Shown: positions 35,627 to 44,174 of the stretch, in pieces
Layout: each line of letters opens with the position of its first letter
Position numbering within the stretch: position 1 is the stretch's first letter
Source of the DNA: Acidimicrobiales bacterium
GTDB lineage: Bacteria; Actinomycetota; Acidimicrobiia; Acidimicrobiales; SZUA-35
NCBI GenBank assembly: GCA_020629155.1
Contig: JAHDDW010000001.1
Span: 499,778 to 563,777 of the forward strand
DNA: 64,000 nucleotides
Direction: 5' to 3'
The notes under the pieces: generated by a model
Databases searched by the model: none
What the model was told of the DNA's origin: nothing
Seen by the model: the letters and a program-made list of their open reading frames with translations, nothing else
Position numbers and translations under genes: made by a program

Positions 35627-36393
35627 TCAAATGAGTCAGGCAAAGCTGCGATCAACGCAGACGCTGCAACACTTTTGTCAACGAACCACCAGATATGGCC
35701 AGCTTTTTTAGATTGCGCCATCGTCAAGTCTACGTCTTGCCTTCTGTCAATCCCTGCGCCATATTCAATACGGCAACGATAGGGACTTTCTGGTTCTGCC
35801 TGACTTAACGCTTCTTCGACTACCGACCAATACGATGCATTATTTACATGACCGAAGATGTCGAAATCTACAGCCCGCAGTGGCCATTTAAATTTTTTCT
35901 TCGAAACAGATACTTGTTCTGGTTTGGGGTTAAGCTTTCTTGGCTTTACTTCCCGTCCGACAGCAGCAGGGCCGTAGAGGTTCAAAAAGCGTTCAGAGAG
36001 ATAACAGGGGCGACCAGAAGTTCTGTCAATACAAATCCATAACGTCGCCACTTCGTAGCGTGCGCCTAAGCTGCCCCTAATAGATAAACGACGTTCGGCC
36101 CATCGCTTCCCTAACCCACTACAAAATGTTGTGAACTGCACCTTTTCAGATAGTTGCGCCGCCACGTACGTATCAACAACCGTTGATCGAGCTATCCATC
36201 TGGGCTCTTCTGCTGAGTCTTCCAAACCAGCTTGTGTGGTGTCATCATTTGAAATATCTTGCGCATATCGAGTAAGTGCATCCAGACGCAAACGTCCATC
36301 TGGTGTTGCGTCACCAAGGCGAACTTTGCGGCCTGATTTATAGACACGACCGTGTCCTGAATACCGTACAAGCGGTTCGGTAAGAAATGCCAT
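35623..36393 (-). CDS. acyl-ACP thioesterase (double hot-dog)
   Basis: A 256-residue acyl-ACP thioesterase of the FatA/FatB-like bacterial group. Two hot-dog repeats are visible, and the signature DFDIFGHVNNASYWSVVEE carries the Asn and His expected of the catalytic centre. It releases free fatty acids from ACP. Together with the acyl-ACP desaturase and FabV in the window it suggests active lipid remodelling. The start is ATG 36393; it is convergent with orn. Confidence 0.85.
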   Translation of the reverse strand: MAFLTEPLVRYSGHGRVYKSGRKVRLGDATPDGRLRLDALTRYAQDISNDDTTQAGLEDSAEEPRWIARSTVVDTYVAAQLSEKVQFTTFCSGLGKRWAERRLSIRGSLGARYEVATLWICIDRTSGRPCYLSERFLNLYGPAAVGREVKPRKLNPKPEQVSVSKKKFKWPLRAVDFDIFGHVNNASYWSVVEEALSQAEPESPYRCRIEYGAGIDRRQDVDLTMAQSKKAGHIWWFVDKSVAASALIAALPDSFD

Positions 36394-36591
36394 GCTACGA
36401 TGGTAGCGAAAGAATTACCGAACATGACCGACAACATAGAACAATGAACGCCATCAAACACACATCGATTGACATATGGACGTATATTTTTAGGCATGTC
36501 GTTTCGGCGATGAAGAGACAGCGCATACCTGGAGTACAATAAAGACGTCCCTTGATAGGGATGTACTCTTAGATAGAGCAAAGGCGCAAAG

Positions 36592-37620
36592 GTGGGCTAT
36601 TTACGCAAGAACAAGAAGATTTTACTCTTTGCCAGCGCCTTTATTTTTATATTTTCCATCGTTGTACTCTGGACCTTTCCTTCTGATGAGTCTATAAAAA
36701 CAGCCACTTCAGAAGATGCATCAACGCTACCTGGGGTCACGACACTAGTTTCACCAACATTTACGTCTGCTGTTATGACCACCTCTCCCGCAAAAGCAAG
36801 CACTAGCACAACCGCATCTACTCTTGTTAAAGATTCTGAAACAACTGCGATTGACGAACCGACAGAGACAACCGCACGATCCTCCAAAGAAACTAACCTT
36901 CAAGACGCTTCCGCCCCACAGTGCGTGGACAACACGTGGCGACTTGCTTTTGAAGATAATTTCCAAAACGGTCTAGACAAATGGGACCTGTATGACAGCC
37001 CTGGCCATGCTGGCAACGGTTACCGTAGGCCTAGCGCACTACAAACAGCTGACGGCAACCTTGTTATAACTGCTCGGCAAGGCACCGATGGGCAAACAGT
37101 TTCAGGAGGAATGAGCGCGAAGCATACGCAGAAGTTCGGCCGTTATGAAGCCAGAGTTAGAACAGAGGCAGACCCTAGTGGAGTGACAAGCGGTGTTGTG
37201 CTTACGTGGCCGGCAGGAGCAGACGGCACGCCTGCTGGCTATCCCGCTGGCGGCGAAAACGACTTTTATGAAACAAGTGAAGAACCCCGTGACCGCAACG
37301 AATTCTACACCTTCATCCATATGCCAGATATTTCAAACGGCCCTATCCGAAACGTTGCGACAGGCCAGACTGAAACCATTTTAAGACACAACTCAAGCGC
37401 AACGAAGTGGCACCATATGGCTATGGAATGGCAAGATAACGAAATAAAAATATTTCGAGATGGCATCTATGTTGGTTTGGCGACAGACCCAACAGTTGTG
37501 CCAGATGTTGCGCATTACTTGACGCTTCAGCTTGATGCTAAAAATAGTAATTCTATGGGGTCAACTGTTGTGCGGATGTACGTTGACTGGGTCAGAATCT
37601 ATGAACGCGCCGATTGTTAA
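36592..37620 (+). CDS. secreted or membrane-anchored GH16-like glycoside hydrolase
   Basis: A 342-residue protein. A membrane helix at about 9-28 anchors or exports it, followed by a Thr/Ser-rich linker (about 30-105) and a jelly-roll domain typical of GH16 (laminarinase/agarase-like). The catalytic motif is E222-N-D224-F-Y-E227, which keeps the nucleophile Glu, central Asp and acid/base Glu of the GH16 signature (usually EIDIVE), but has Asn for the hydrophobic residue. A KFGRYEARVR strand and a final YVDWVRIYE are also typical. Substrate unknown. The start is GTG 36592, after AAGG. Confidence 0.82.
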   Translation: MGYLRKNKKILLFASAFIFIFSIVVLWTFPSDESIKTATSEDASTLPGVTTLVSPTFTSAVMTTSPAKASTSTTASTLVKDSETTAIDEPTETTARSSKETNLQDASAPQCVDNTWRLAFEDNFQNGLDKWDLYDSPGHAGNGYRRPSALQTADGNLVITARQGTDGQTVSGGMSAKHTQKFGRYEARVRTEADPSGVTSGVVLTWPAGADGTPAGYPAGGENDFYETSEEPRDRNEFYTFIHMPDISNGPIRNVATGQTETILRHNSSATKWHHMAMEWQDNEIKIFRDGIYVGLATDPTVVPDVAHYLTLQLDAKNSNSMGSTVVRMYVDWVRIYERADC

Positions 37621-37738
37621 GAAAATCTAGCAGAAACAAAATATTTCTTTTCTTTTATTATTTCATCCCTCAGGCCACGTATCAAAGGCTTTTAGCAGCA
37701 ACATTCGGATAAATTCGATCAATTTGGCTTTTATTCAT

Positions 37739-37744
37739 TTGACA
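37739..37744 (+). promoter_or_regulatory. candidate -35 element ahead of the small gene at 37820
   Basis: TTGACA at 37739-37744 lies in the 200-bp gap between the GH16 gene and the 79-residue gene, about 76 bases before the ATG. An imperfect -10 is hard to choose. The rest of the gap is AT-rich and shows nothing else. Confidence 0.25.
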
Positions 37745-37819
37745 CTTTCTCAATTCCATAGTTCTCTATCAAGAGCGACACATCGGTGTTGGCACTATTT
37801 ACCTGTAGCGTAGAAGATC

Positions 37820-38059
37820 ATGAAGAATCAACAAACAAGAGACAATCAGACTTTAAAGCAAACCCACATCGGGCCTTTTACTCTTGCTGATTCTTTGCTG
37901 TGCTCGCCGATGGGGCCTCTATCTTCGCTCGGCAAATCTGTCTCTACATTAATAGAAAATAAGGATATTCGTATCGACGATGCTGCGATTGCAGACTGCT
38001 TCTGGCTAAGCGAAACATCATACGACTACCATTTTCAGCGGCTTAAGACTACGTCTTAA
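37820..38059 (+). CDS. small hypothetical protein, 79 residues
   Basis: An ATG with AGAAG four bases upstream opens a 79-residue frame of unrecognised family, with neutral composition (LADSLLCSPMGPLSSLG, IADCFWLSETSYDYHFQ). It is followed by a strong hairpin at 38080 and then the WhiB gene. Ribosome site and following terminator argue that it is a real gene. Confidence 0.5.
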   Translation: MKNQQTRDNQTLKQTHIGPFTLADSLLCSPMGPLSSLGKSVSTLIENKDIRIDDAAIADCFWLSETSYDYHFQRLKTTS

Positions 38060-38079
38060 CTTCTACTAGCTTCGTTACG

Positions 38080-38113
38080 AAGGCCGCTGAGAACTCACGT
38101 TCTCAGCGGCCTT
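38080..38113. terminator. strong rho-independent-type terminator hairpin
   Basis: A perfect 15-bp stem (AAGGCCGCTGAGAAC with its complement) and a TCAC loop, followed by CTTGCTTTTT. It lies just after the 79-residue gene and before the WhiB gene. The T-tract is imperfect, but the stem is long and GC-rich. Confidence 0.85.
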
Positions 38114-38163
38114 CTTGCTTTTTACCCTTTCATCACAAAAATTTACAAACAGAAAATAAAACA

Positions 38164-38520
38164 ATGACGTTTTTTAATCAAATAATCCAAACACAACTTG
38201 CCGACCAGAGCTGGGAGAACGAGGCTCGCTGCCGCCAGACATCAGGCGCTACAGCCGCTTTCTTCTCTGAAGAGTTCGCTGATATCGCAGCTGCTAAAGC
38301 TATCTGTAGCGATTGTGATGTTTTAGCGCAATGTCTAGAGCAAGCAATTGTTCGTGCAGAGCCCTGCGGTGTCTGGGGTGGGCAGCTTTTTGTTAACGGT
38401 GAGATCGTTACGCAGAAGAGACGGCGAGGTCGTCCTTCTAAAGTGCCTAAACCAGAAGAGCAGCTACCTGTAGTTGCGATCCCTGAGCATTTGAAGGAAC
38501 TGGTAGCGAGCAAACCATAG
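38164..38520 (+). CDS. WhiB-like iron-sulfur transcription factor
   Basis: A 118-residue Wbl protein, a family almost confined to actinobacteria. Cysteines 23, 48, 51 and 57 (C-x24-C-x2-C-x5-C) fit a 4Fe-4S cluster, followed by the GVWGG turn at 69-73. A basic RRRGRPSK tail near 91 resembles an AT-hook, as in WhiB7/WhiB2-type proteins that dock on the sigma factor. It may sense redox or NO. It sits between two terminator-rich gaps and upstream of a thioredoxin/CcdA pair. Confidence 0.93.
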   Translation: MTFFNQIIQTQLADQSWENEARCRQTSGATAAFFSEEFADIAAAKAICSDCDVLAQCLEQAIVRAEPCGVWGGQLFVNGEIVTQKRRRGRPSKVPKPEEQLPVVAIPEHLKELVASKP

Positions 38521-38580
38521 AGTCCTGTCGTGCAGGGAATTTCGTGGCTTCACTGATTGTTAGTTACAATTGGTGAAGCC

Positions 38581-39156
38581 ATGACTGAATCAAACGACAT
38601 TTCAACATTGATAGAGCAACCAGATGGGCAACCCAAGCGCAACCGTCTGGCTTTGTGGTTCGTGTTCGCTGTTGCAGCTATCTTAGGTGCTCTCATTTTT
38701 TGGCCTGCTAACAGCACTCAAAAATTTACTAATGATCCTAGTGGCATTTTGTCGTCAGAGTTTCAAAATGCTGCTGGCGAAACCAGCACCCTTAACGATT
38801 TCGAAGGCAAACCAATCGTACTCAACTTTTTCGCTAGCTGGTGTGGCCCTTGTCGGGCCGAGCTACCAGAGTTCGAAGAAGTACACCAAGCGACAAAAGA
38901 CGATATTACCTTTGTCGGCGTTAGCCATGACACCTCGTCGCAGACATGGCGTTCTTTCATAGAATCAACACCTGTCACCTTTCCAACGGTGTACCAACCT
39001 GATCAACAAATTTTCGACAAGTTAGAAGGTGTCCCAGCGATGCCTTCAACCGTTTTTATCGCAGCCGATGGCACTATTGCCTACGTATTTAAAGGGGCTA
39101 TGGATAAAGAAAAATTGCAAGAACTCATTGACATACATCTTATGGAAGGAACCTGA
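38581..39156 (+). CDS. TlpA/ResA-like membrane-anchored thioredoxin
   Basis: A 191-residue extracytoplasmic thiol-disulfide protein. An N-terminal membrane helix (about 22-41) is followed by a thioredoxin fold with the active site WCGPC (C88, C91). The start is ATG 38581 (an upstream TTG at 38557 is less likely). It is followed 2 bases after its stop by a CcdA-like gene, so the pair can pass electrons from the cytoplasm to extracytoplasmic disulfides. Confidence 0.88.
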   Translation: MTESNDISTLIEQPDGQPKRNRLALWFVFAVAAILGALIFWPANSTQKFTNDPSGILSSEFQNAAGETSTLNDFEGKPIVLNFFASWCGPCRAELPEFEEVHQATKDDITFVGVSHDTSSQTWRSFIESTPVTFPTVYQPDQQIFDKLEGVPAMPSTVFIAADGTIAYVFKGAMDKEKLQELIDIHLMEGT

Positions 39157-39158
39157 CC

Positions 39159-40205
39159 GTGGGCGATCTTTTTAATCCAAACGGCTTTACGTTTGGCCTT
39201 TTAGCTATTTTTAATGCTTGCAGCTTTGTGCTTTTGCCGTCATATCTAGCTCTTTTTCTTAACCTGAAATCTAACGAAAAATCTTCAACAATTCAAACCT
39301 TGAACAGGGCACAACTTGTCAGCGTTTCGATGGCTGGCGGTTTTATGACCGTACTATTTCTTCTTGGCGTCGTTTTCACAGGAGCTGCAAGCTTTCTTGG
39401 TCCGCTAACCCCTTACATTTCAATGGTTATGGGGGTCGCATTGTTTTTTCTTGGGATAGCAATGCTGCGCGGATACGAACTTAACATAAAACTTCCTGAA
39501 ATCGGATCTAAAAAAACAAACGATACTTCTCTTAGCAGTATGTACATATTCGGCCTTTCTTATGCCATCGCATCGCTCGGATGTGCGGCACCTCTTTTCT
39601 TTGCATTAATAGCAACATCATCTGTAGGTCCTAAGACTTCTCTAAACCTTGGCCTTTTCGACGTTGGGATACCAACTATTGCAGATTTAGGTTCATTCTT
39701 ATCTTATGGAATAGGAATGGGATTATCTGTCACCGTAGTAACTTTAGCTGTAGCTTTTGGCAAACAATCACTGGTGAGTGGTTTCAAAACCATTATCCCA
39801 AAACTTAACCGTATCTCAGCTATCTTTCTTCTCTTTATTGGGCCATACGTCTCTTGGTATGGTTTTGTAAATTATAAGCGATTTGAAGATGCAATCAACG
39901 CTCAACGATATGCCGAGTTAGGTCTATGTTTACGAAGAGGGAGAGGCTGCTTCAGTGTTCAAGGAATAGAAGATTTGAATGCCAGTCTTAGCAACTGGTT
40001 AAGCTCAAGCCTTAGTCCAAAAATTTGCATAAAGGGAACATCCATATGTATGGACATTGGACTTCTCAGCCAGCCTCCAAGATACGTTTTATTTGCTATT
40101 ATCTTTGTTCTTGTCAATACTGGTCTTATCACTGCTGGTTTCATTCAGCGTAAATCGTCTAGGCTTGGGCAGCCTAGCGATAGCAATGTTACAACTTCTG
40201 TATAA
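39159..40205 (+). CDS. CcdA/DsbD-family thiol-disulfide transmembrane transporter with extra cysteine loop
   Basis: A 348-residue membrane protein. The first helix pair has ACSFVLLPSYLALFL (redox Cys, usual NPCGFALLP), and a later helix has LGCAAPLF with the second Cys, as in CcdA. Six or more hydrophobic helices are seen. Unusually, a hydrophilic segment of about 230-305 carries four more cysteines (LCLRRGRGC around 257-264 and KICIKGTSIC around 290-297) before a last helix. The start is a GTG after GGAAGGAA, two bases past the thioredoxin stop, so they form an operon. Convergent with the HTTM gene, no gap. Confidence 0.8.
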   Translation: MGDLFNPNGFTFGLLAIFNACSFVLLPSYLALFLNLKSNEKSSTIQTLNRAQLVSVSMAGGFMTVLFLLGVVFTGAASFLGPLTPYISMVMGVALFFLGIAMLRGYELNIKLPEIGSKKTNDTSLSSMYIFGLSYAIASLGCAAPLFFALIATSSVGPKTSLNLGLFDVGIPTIADLGSFLSYGIGMGLSVTVVTLAVAFGKQSLVSGFKTIIPKLNRISAIFLLFIGPYVSWYGFVNYKRFEDAINAQRYAELGLCLRRGRGCFSVQGIEDLNASLSNWLSSSLSPKICIKGTSICMDIGLLSQPPRYVLFAIIFVLVNTGLITAGFIQRKSSRLGQPSDSNVTTSV

Positions 40206-40967
40206 CTAGAAATATTGTATTGTATAGACCATTGATGGAACGAAAGATGCATACGCCGCAGCAAAAGAGGGCAAACCCATAACTCGCCAGTTACATAAAT
40301 GAAAAATTCCTGCTGCGATCAACGCTCCATAAGCTAGTACGTTTGGAGCAAAAAATAGTATAAAGGGAATAGTTAACTGAGCGATAACTAAACGCTGGAG
40401 CCATCGTGTCACCACTGGGTGTTTCTTCAGAAAGCCAAGCAATGTTTGATTGCCGAATTGATACGAAGACATAACTCTAAGCAAAGCATCTCCATTTAGC
40501 CAGCCTTGCGACATTTTACAAAGCCCAGCCACCACGTATACCATTAACCATAAACACGCAGTTAAGAACAGCACGAGATCTAGCCGTGACTGTTCATTCG
40601 CAAATAAGAGTACTGCTGATAACCAAACCATATGTATTGTCAGCAGATAGTCCCCTGTGTTATAACCATGTGACCTTCTTTGCACGTTAATCTGAAAATA
40701 ACTTAGCAAAGCAGTTACACAGTAGGCTGATTTTGCTAGCCCTAAAACAAATAAGCAACCAGCTATCAGATGGAAGAGCAATAAAAATACATTCCAGCTC
40801 TTACGAAAATTCAACGGGAAATCTACATCTTTGTCTGTTATCCTTTTATGCAACACTTGAGAAGTAAGAAAAAATCTGAATATCTGTGAAGCATTTAAAC
40901 AGACTAGAGCGACATAGTTTACCGCCAAAAAGCCAGCAGCGCTGCTTGAAGGGATAGGCTCGATCAT
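40206..40967 (-). CDS. HTTM/SdpB-like multipass membrane protein
   Basis: A 253-residue protein with about seven hydrophobic segments and the HTTM-like layout (RSHGYNTGDYLLTIHMVW; VVAGLCKMSQGWLNGDALL; FHLCNWRVMGLPSF). HTTM proteins include vitamin K carboxylase-like proteins and SdpB, a membrane maturation factor for a Bacillus killing peptide. Its ATG overlaps the stop of the upstream 144-residue gene by 4 bases (ATGA), so it is translationally coupled. The catalytic role of the HTTM fold here is unknown. Confidence 0.6.
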   Translation of the reverse strand: MIEPIPSSSAAGFLAVNYVALVCLNASQIFRFFLTSQVLHKRITDKDVDFPLNFRKSWNVFLLLFHLIAGCLFVLGLAKSAYCVTALLSYFQINVQRRSHGYNTGDYLLTIHMVWLSAVLLFANEQSRLDLVLFLTACLWLMVYVVAGLCKMSQGWLNGDALLRVMSSYQFGNQTLLGFLKKHPVVTRWLQRLVIAQLTIPFILFFAPNVLAYGALIAAGIFHLCNWRVMGLPSFAAAYASFVPSMVYTIQYF

Positions 40968-41398
40968 GAATAGTATGGGGATAACGTTGAGCTATTGGTT
41001 CCAAGCGGTTTTTGTTTTATACAAAAATCTTCTGAACTTCTAGTTCTTTGTCCTATTTCAAGAAAAGCTAGCATCATAGCCCATTCCGCTTCAGAATACA
41101 ATGAACTTTTTTCTCTTTCAACATTTAAATTTACGGCTAGGCCAACCCAAACATTTTTGAGAACGCTGCTAGCGCAACTACCAGATTGAAGTATCTCTAG
41201 AAAGGGGACACAAACCTGCAGCTCATCCTCTGACGAACAAGGGTAGTACTCTCTTAACAATGTTTTGTAAACAAATAAATGAAACTTAGGAAATGGCAGC
41301 CACGTTTTGAAATCTTTACAGAAAAAAGAGATTACATTGACAACTAGCGTGCAGAGTAACCAAACAGCGAATACAGCTATGACCCAATTAGCTATCAT
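40964..41398 (-). CDS. membrane-anchored partner protein of the HTTM gene
   Basis: A 144-residue protein with one N-terminal membrane helix (WVIAVFAVWLLCTLVVNVISFF) and an outside or inside soluble portion with several cysteines (CSSEDELQVCVPFLEI, then GSCASSV). This layout resembles the small SdpA- or DUF5819-type partners of HTTM proteins; sequence identity cannot be judged. It starts at ATG 41398, 5 bases after the stop of the small gene upstream, and overlaps the HTTM gene by 4 bases. Confidence 0.5.
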   Translation of the reverse strand: MIANWVIAVFAVWLLCTLVVNVISFFCKDFKTWLPFPKFHLFVYKTLLREYYPCSSEDELQVCVPFLEILQSGSCASSVLKNVWVGLAVNLNVEREKSSLYSEAEWAMMLAFLEIGQRTRSSEDFCIKQKPLGTNSSTLSPYYS

Positions 41399-41403
41399 CC
41401 AAT

Positions 41404-41610
41404 TTAGAACCTGAACAGACTATTCAGAAAACCGAATACCAACCCAGTTCCAGATTTAGGTCCTTCTAGTTTATTATCCCAAGGAGCGACCGAAGGCACC
41501 AACGACGTTTCAGGACTAGTCCCAACACCTCCAGCAGGTTGTGCCTCTTTCGCAGGAGCGCCATCACCATAAGCTTGTAGAGCATTCATAAATTTAGTAA
41601 AAATTGACAT
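41404..41610 (-). CDS. small protein/peptide at head of the HTTM operon
   Basis: A 68-residue product (71 if a TTG at 41619 is used) with an amphipathic N-terminus (MSIFTKFMNALQ), a Gly/Ala/Pro-rich middle (AQPAGGVGTSPETS) and a hydrophobic C-terminus (GLVFGFLNSLFRF). No cysteine. It ends 5 bases before the membrane-anchored partner gene, so all three genes are likely translated from one message. It may be a secreted or processed peptide (inference). Confidence 0.45.
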   Translation of the reverse strand: MSIFTKFMNALQAYGDGAPAKEAQPAGGVGTSPETSLVPSVAPWDNKLEGPKSGTGLVFGFLNSLFRF

Positions 41611-41693
41611 GACCAACAAGGTACAACTATCGACAATAGATGACTACTCAATTTATCACTGCTTTACTAGGTCAATGCACACACTCGCTATTC

Positions 41694-42344
41694 TCATGGG
41701 GCGAGTTGTTTGATTTTCCAGGTCTTAGCTTCGTTATCCAACTCATATAGGTAACGGTCATGGAGACGGTTTGATCGACCTTGCCAGAATTCGATCTGTG
41801 TCGGCTGTAGTAGCCAGCCGCCCCAGGTTGGAGGCCGAGGCACTGCTTGGTCAGCCTTATATTTTTCCTCTAAAGCTCTATACTGCTCTTCTAACGCTTC
41901 GCGGCTGCTAAGCAGGCTGCTTTGTTGCGAAGCTGCCGACCCAAGCTGCGCTCCGAAACTGCGCCGCTTCCAATAGTCGTCAGACTGTACGCTAGCCATT
42001 TTGGCTGCCGTTCCTACAACTCGAACTTGACGTTGCAACTCAAGCCAGCTAAACGTTAACGATGCTTTCGGATGTATATCAAGCTGCTGGGACTTGCCGC
42101 TTTCATAATTGGTGAAGAACCCGAAACCAGACTCGTCAACTTGCTTGAGCAGAACGCAGCGGCCATGAGGCTGCCCCGAAGCATCAACCGTAGCAAGCAC
42201 CATCGCGTTAGGTTCTGTGACTTGTGCCGTTACCGCTTCTTGCAGCCATCGTTTGAATTGCTCCACCCCGTCAGCTGACAATAGCTGACGGTCTATACCT
42301 TTCTCACTATATTCAACTCGAAGCGATGCTATATCCATAGCCAT
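41694..42344 (-). CDS. pdxH: pyridoxine/pyridoxamine 5'-phosphate oxidase
   Basis: An FMN-dependent oxidase producing pyridoxal 5'-phosphate. A 216-residue protein with the split-barrel FMN-binding motifs: NAMVLATVDASGQPHGRCVLLKQ (split here), FFTNYESGKSQQL, WLELQRQVRVVG, and the C-terminal Arg-rich RSNRLHDRYLYE typical of PdxH. Full length, starting at the ATG 42344. No vitamin B6 neighbour is adjacent. Confidence 0.93.
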   Translation of the reverse strand: MAMDIASLRVEYSEKGIDRQLLSADGVEQFKRWLQEAVTAQVTEPNAMVLATVDASGQPHGRCVLLKQVDESGFGFFTNYESGKSQQLDIHPKASLTFSWLELQRQVRVVGTAAKMASVQSDDYWKRRSFGAQLGSAASQQSSLLSSREALEEQYRALEEKYKADQAVPRPPTWGGWLLQPTQIEFWQGRSNRLHDRYLYELDNEAKTWKIKQLAP

Positions 42345-42440
42345 AGTCTAGATCTGACTTTCAACAAGTCTATATGTTGAATATATTTCGATTGGTTGTC
42401 GAGGCTGCTACTCACATAAACACGCTTTATCCTGAGAAGA

Positions 42441-43364
42441 GTGGTTGTGGCGGTCAACAACATAGCAGTGAACTATAACGGCGTTCTAACACTCGATTCT
42501 GTCTCTTTTTCGGTTGAGCGAGGCGAAACGATCGCTTTATTAGGGGCGAATGGCGCAGGCAAGACAACGCTCGTTAAAGCTATCACAGGCCTTATCAAGC
42601 CATCAGCTGGCTCTGTTAAAGTATTTGGGCTAGACCCTAGGAAAGATCGCCACGTTTTAGGCAACCGCTGGTCTGTTATGCCCCAAGCTGGCGGTTTACC
42701 GACAGGATACACAACACTAGAAGCCTTAAAACTGTTTGCTAGCATCAGCGGTTCGTCAGAGAAACCAGCTGAAATTCTTGAACTTGTCGGGCTCCAAGCC
42801 TTTGCAAACCAGCGTTGGCACCGACTTTCAGGCGGAGAGCAGCAACGGCTAAGCCTTGGCATCGCGCTCTGTGGAGGTAATGACCTGCTCATTCTTGACG
42901 AGCCTACATCAGGCCTTGATATAGATGCACGCATACAACTGCTTGAGACAATTAAAGAACGGTCGGCTAAAGGCACCACCACTATTCTTACAACCCATAT
43001 TTATGCTGACGCTAAAGACCTTGCAGATAAAGTTTTGCTGCTCGACAAAGGGCAGCTGCTGGCGAATTCAACCGTCAAGCAGTTGACACAAAGCCAGCCA
43101 GAAATCACCTTTGTCGCCAAACCAGGCCTTCCTATCGCAAATATTGGCAAGCTGCTTAAAAGGGAGGCCGTCGAAGCTTCTCCTGGTTTTTATATTATTG
43201 ACGGATCTGGCAATGCAGAAGTTCTTTCGACCTTGACACAATGGCTGGCAGAGAACGAAGCAGAAGTTTCTAATTTGAAGATGACACCACGCAGTTTGAA
43301 AGAATCCATCTATCGATTAACCGAAATGAACCGTCAGAATCGAGCTGAGGCTATCAATGAGTAA
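42441..43364 (+). CDS. ABC transporter ATP-binding protein
   Basis: A 307-residue nucleotide-binding subunit. Walker A LGANGAGKTT near 33-42, the signature LSGGEQQRLSLGIALCGG and Walker B LLILDEPTSGLDIDA are intact. A C-terminal extension of about 80 residues follows (DrrA-like). The start is GTG 42441 or GTG 42447, with AGAAGAG upstream. It overlaps the permease gene by 8 bases (ATGAGTAA) and so forms a two-gene exporter. Confidence 0.88.
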   Translation: MVVAVNNIAVNYNGVLTLDSVSFSVERGETIALLGANGAGKTTLVKAITGLIKPSAGSVKVFGLDPRKDRHVLGNRWSVMPQAGGLPTGYTTLEALKLFASISGSSEKPAEILELVGLQAFANQRWHRLSGGEQQRLSLGIALCGGNDLLILDEPTSGLDIDARIQLLETIKERSAKGTTTILTTHIYADAKDLADKVLLLDKGQLLANSTVKQLTQSQPEITFVAKPGLPIANIGKLLKREAVEASPGFYIIDGSGNAEVLSTLTQWLAENEAEVSNLKMTPRSLKESIYRLTEMNRQNRAEAINE

Positions 43365-44103
43365 AACGAAACGGATACGCTCGGTAGCCACTGCTGACCT
43401 CCGAACAGCCTTGAAAGACCCAGCGCAACTACTTCTCATATTTGTGCTGCCTCTTCTGGCGCTTTTGATCCTCTCACAGGTGACGGGCTTTTTTCTACTA
43501 GAGGCAGGAGACGCAGTAGAAACTTCAACATCAGGAAATATGCTTATGCCTGTTGCTCTCACCGCTAGTCTTATGCTTTGCGCTTTTGTACGTCTTGTGA
43601 CTACTCTCAGCCATGACGTTTCGTCAGGGACTATCAGTCGCTACGCAATGACCTCACTTCGTCTTCACGAATTTTTTCTTGCTAGGACTATCAGCAATGC
43701 GATTTTCTTTAGCATCCAAGCTACTTTCTTAGCAGCTGTTGCCTATGTGCTTGGCTGGCAACCACAATTCACGTGGCATATCGCTGCTGGGCTAGCGCTC
43801 GGCGTTCTTGCCTTCACTTCGTTTGCTTTCGTCATTACAGGGTTAACAAAAGGTTCTGCTGCCGCCCTTGCTTTTGCGTACGGGTTCTTCTTTATAGCGA
43901 TCCTCTGCGGCGTTCTCATCGCCCGTGACGCATTTCCTTCGAGCGCACAAGTATTTCTTGAAGCATTACCAACAACAGCGCTAGTTGAGCTTTCCTCTAA
44001 AGGTTTTTTGTATCGACTTCCACCACAGTGGGCATGGATTTCACTCGGCGCCTGGGCTGCTGTGACTCCTGTTGCCGCTATGAAAGTGTTTCGCTGGAAG
44101 TAA
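43357..44103 (+). CDS. ABC transporter permease (ABC-2 type)
   Basis: A 248-residue permease with six hydrophobic segments and an ABC-2-like layout (LLIFVLPLLALLILSQV; MLMPVALTASLMLCAF; GALFV-type C-terminal helix). It pairs with the ATPase upstream through an 8-base overlap. Such two-gene systems often export drugs, antimicrobials or lipids; the substrate is unknown. Confidence 0.82.
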   Translation: MSKTKRIRSVATADLRTALKDPAQLLLIFVLPLLALLILSQVTGFFLLEAGDAVETSTSGNMLMPVALTASLMLCAFVRLVTTLSHDVSSGTISRYAMTSLRLHEFFLARTISNAIFFSIQATFLAAVAYVLGWQPQFTWHIAAGLALGVLAFTSFAFVITGLTKGSAAALAFAYGFFFIAILCGVLIARDAFPSSAQVFLEALPTTALVELSSKGFLYRLPPQWAWISLGAWAAVTPVAAMKVFRWK

Positions 44104-44174
44104 ACGCAGTGAAGTTTCGACAGCAAACCATTTCAGCATAGACTACAAATCACAAATTCTTTCTAGGAAACTCT

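Noticed and set aside
36394..36591. Promoter TTGACA near 36470 with TATATT
   Set aside because: The spacing between the two boxes is about 11 bases, too short for a sigma-70-type promoter.
40206..41619. Calling the HTTM operon a true SDP (sdpABC) killing-peptide system
   Set aside because: The small product lacks the two cysteines that form the SDP disulfide, and similarity of the partners to SdpA and SdpB is only topological.
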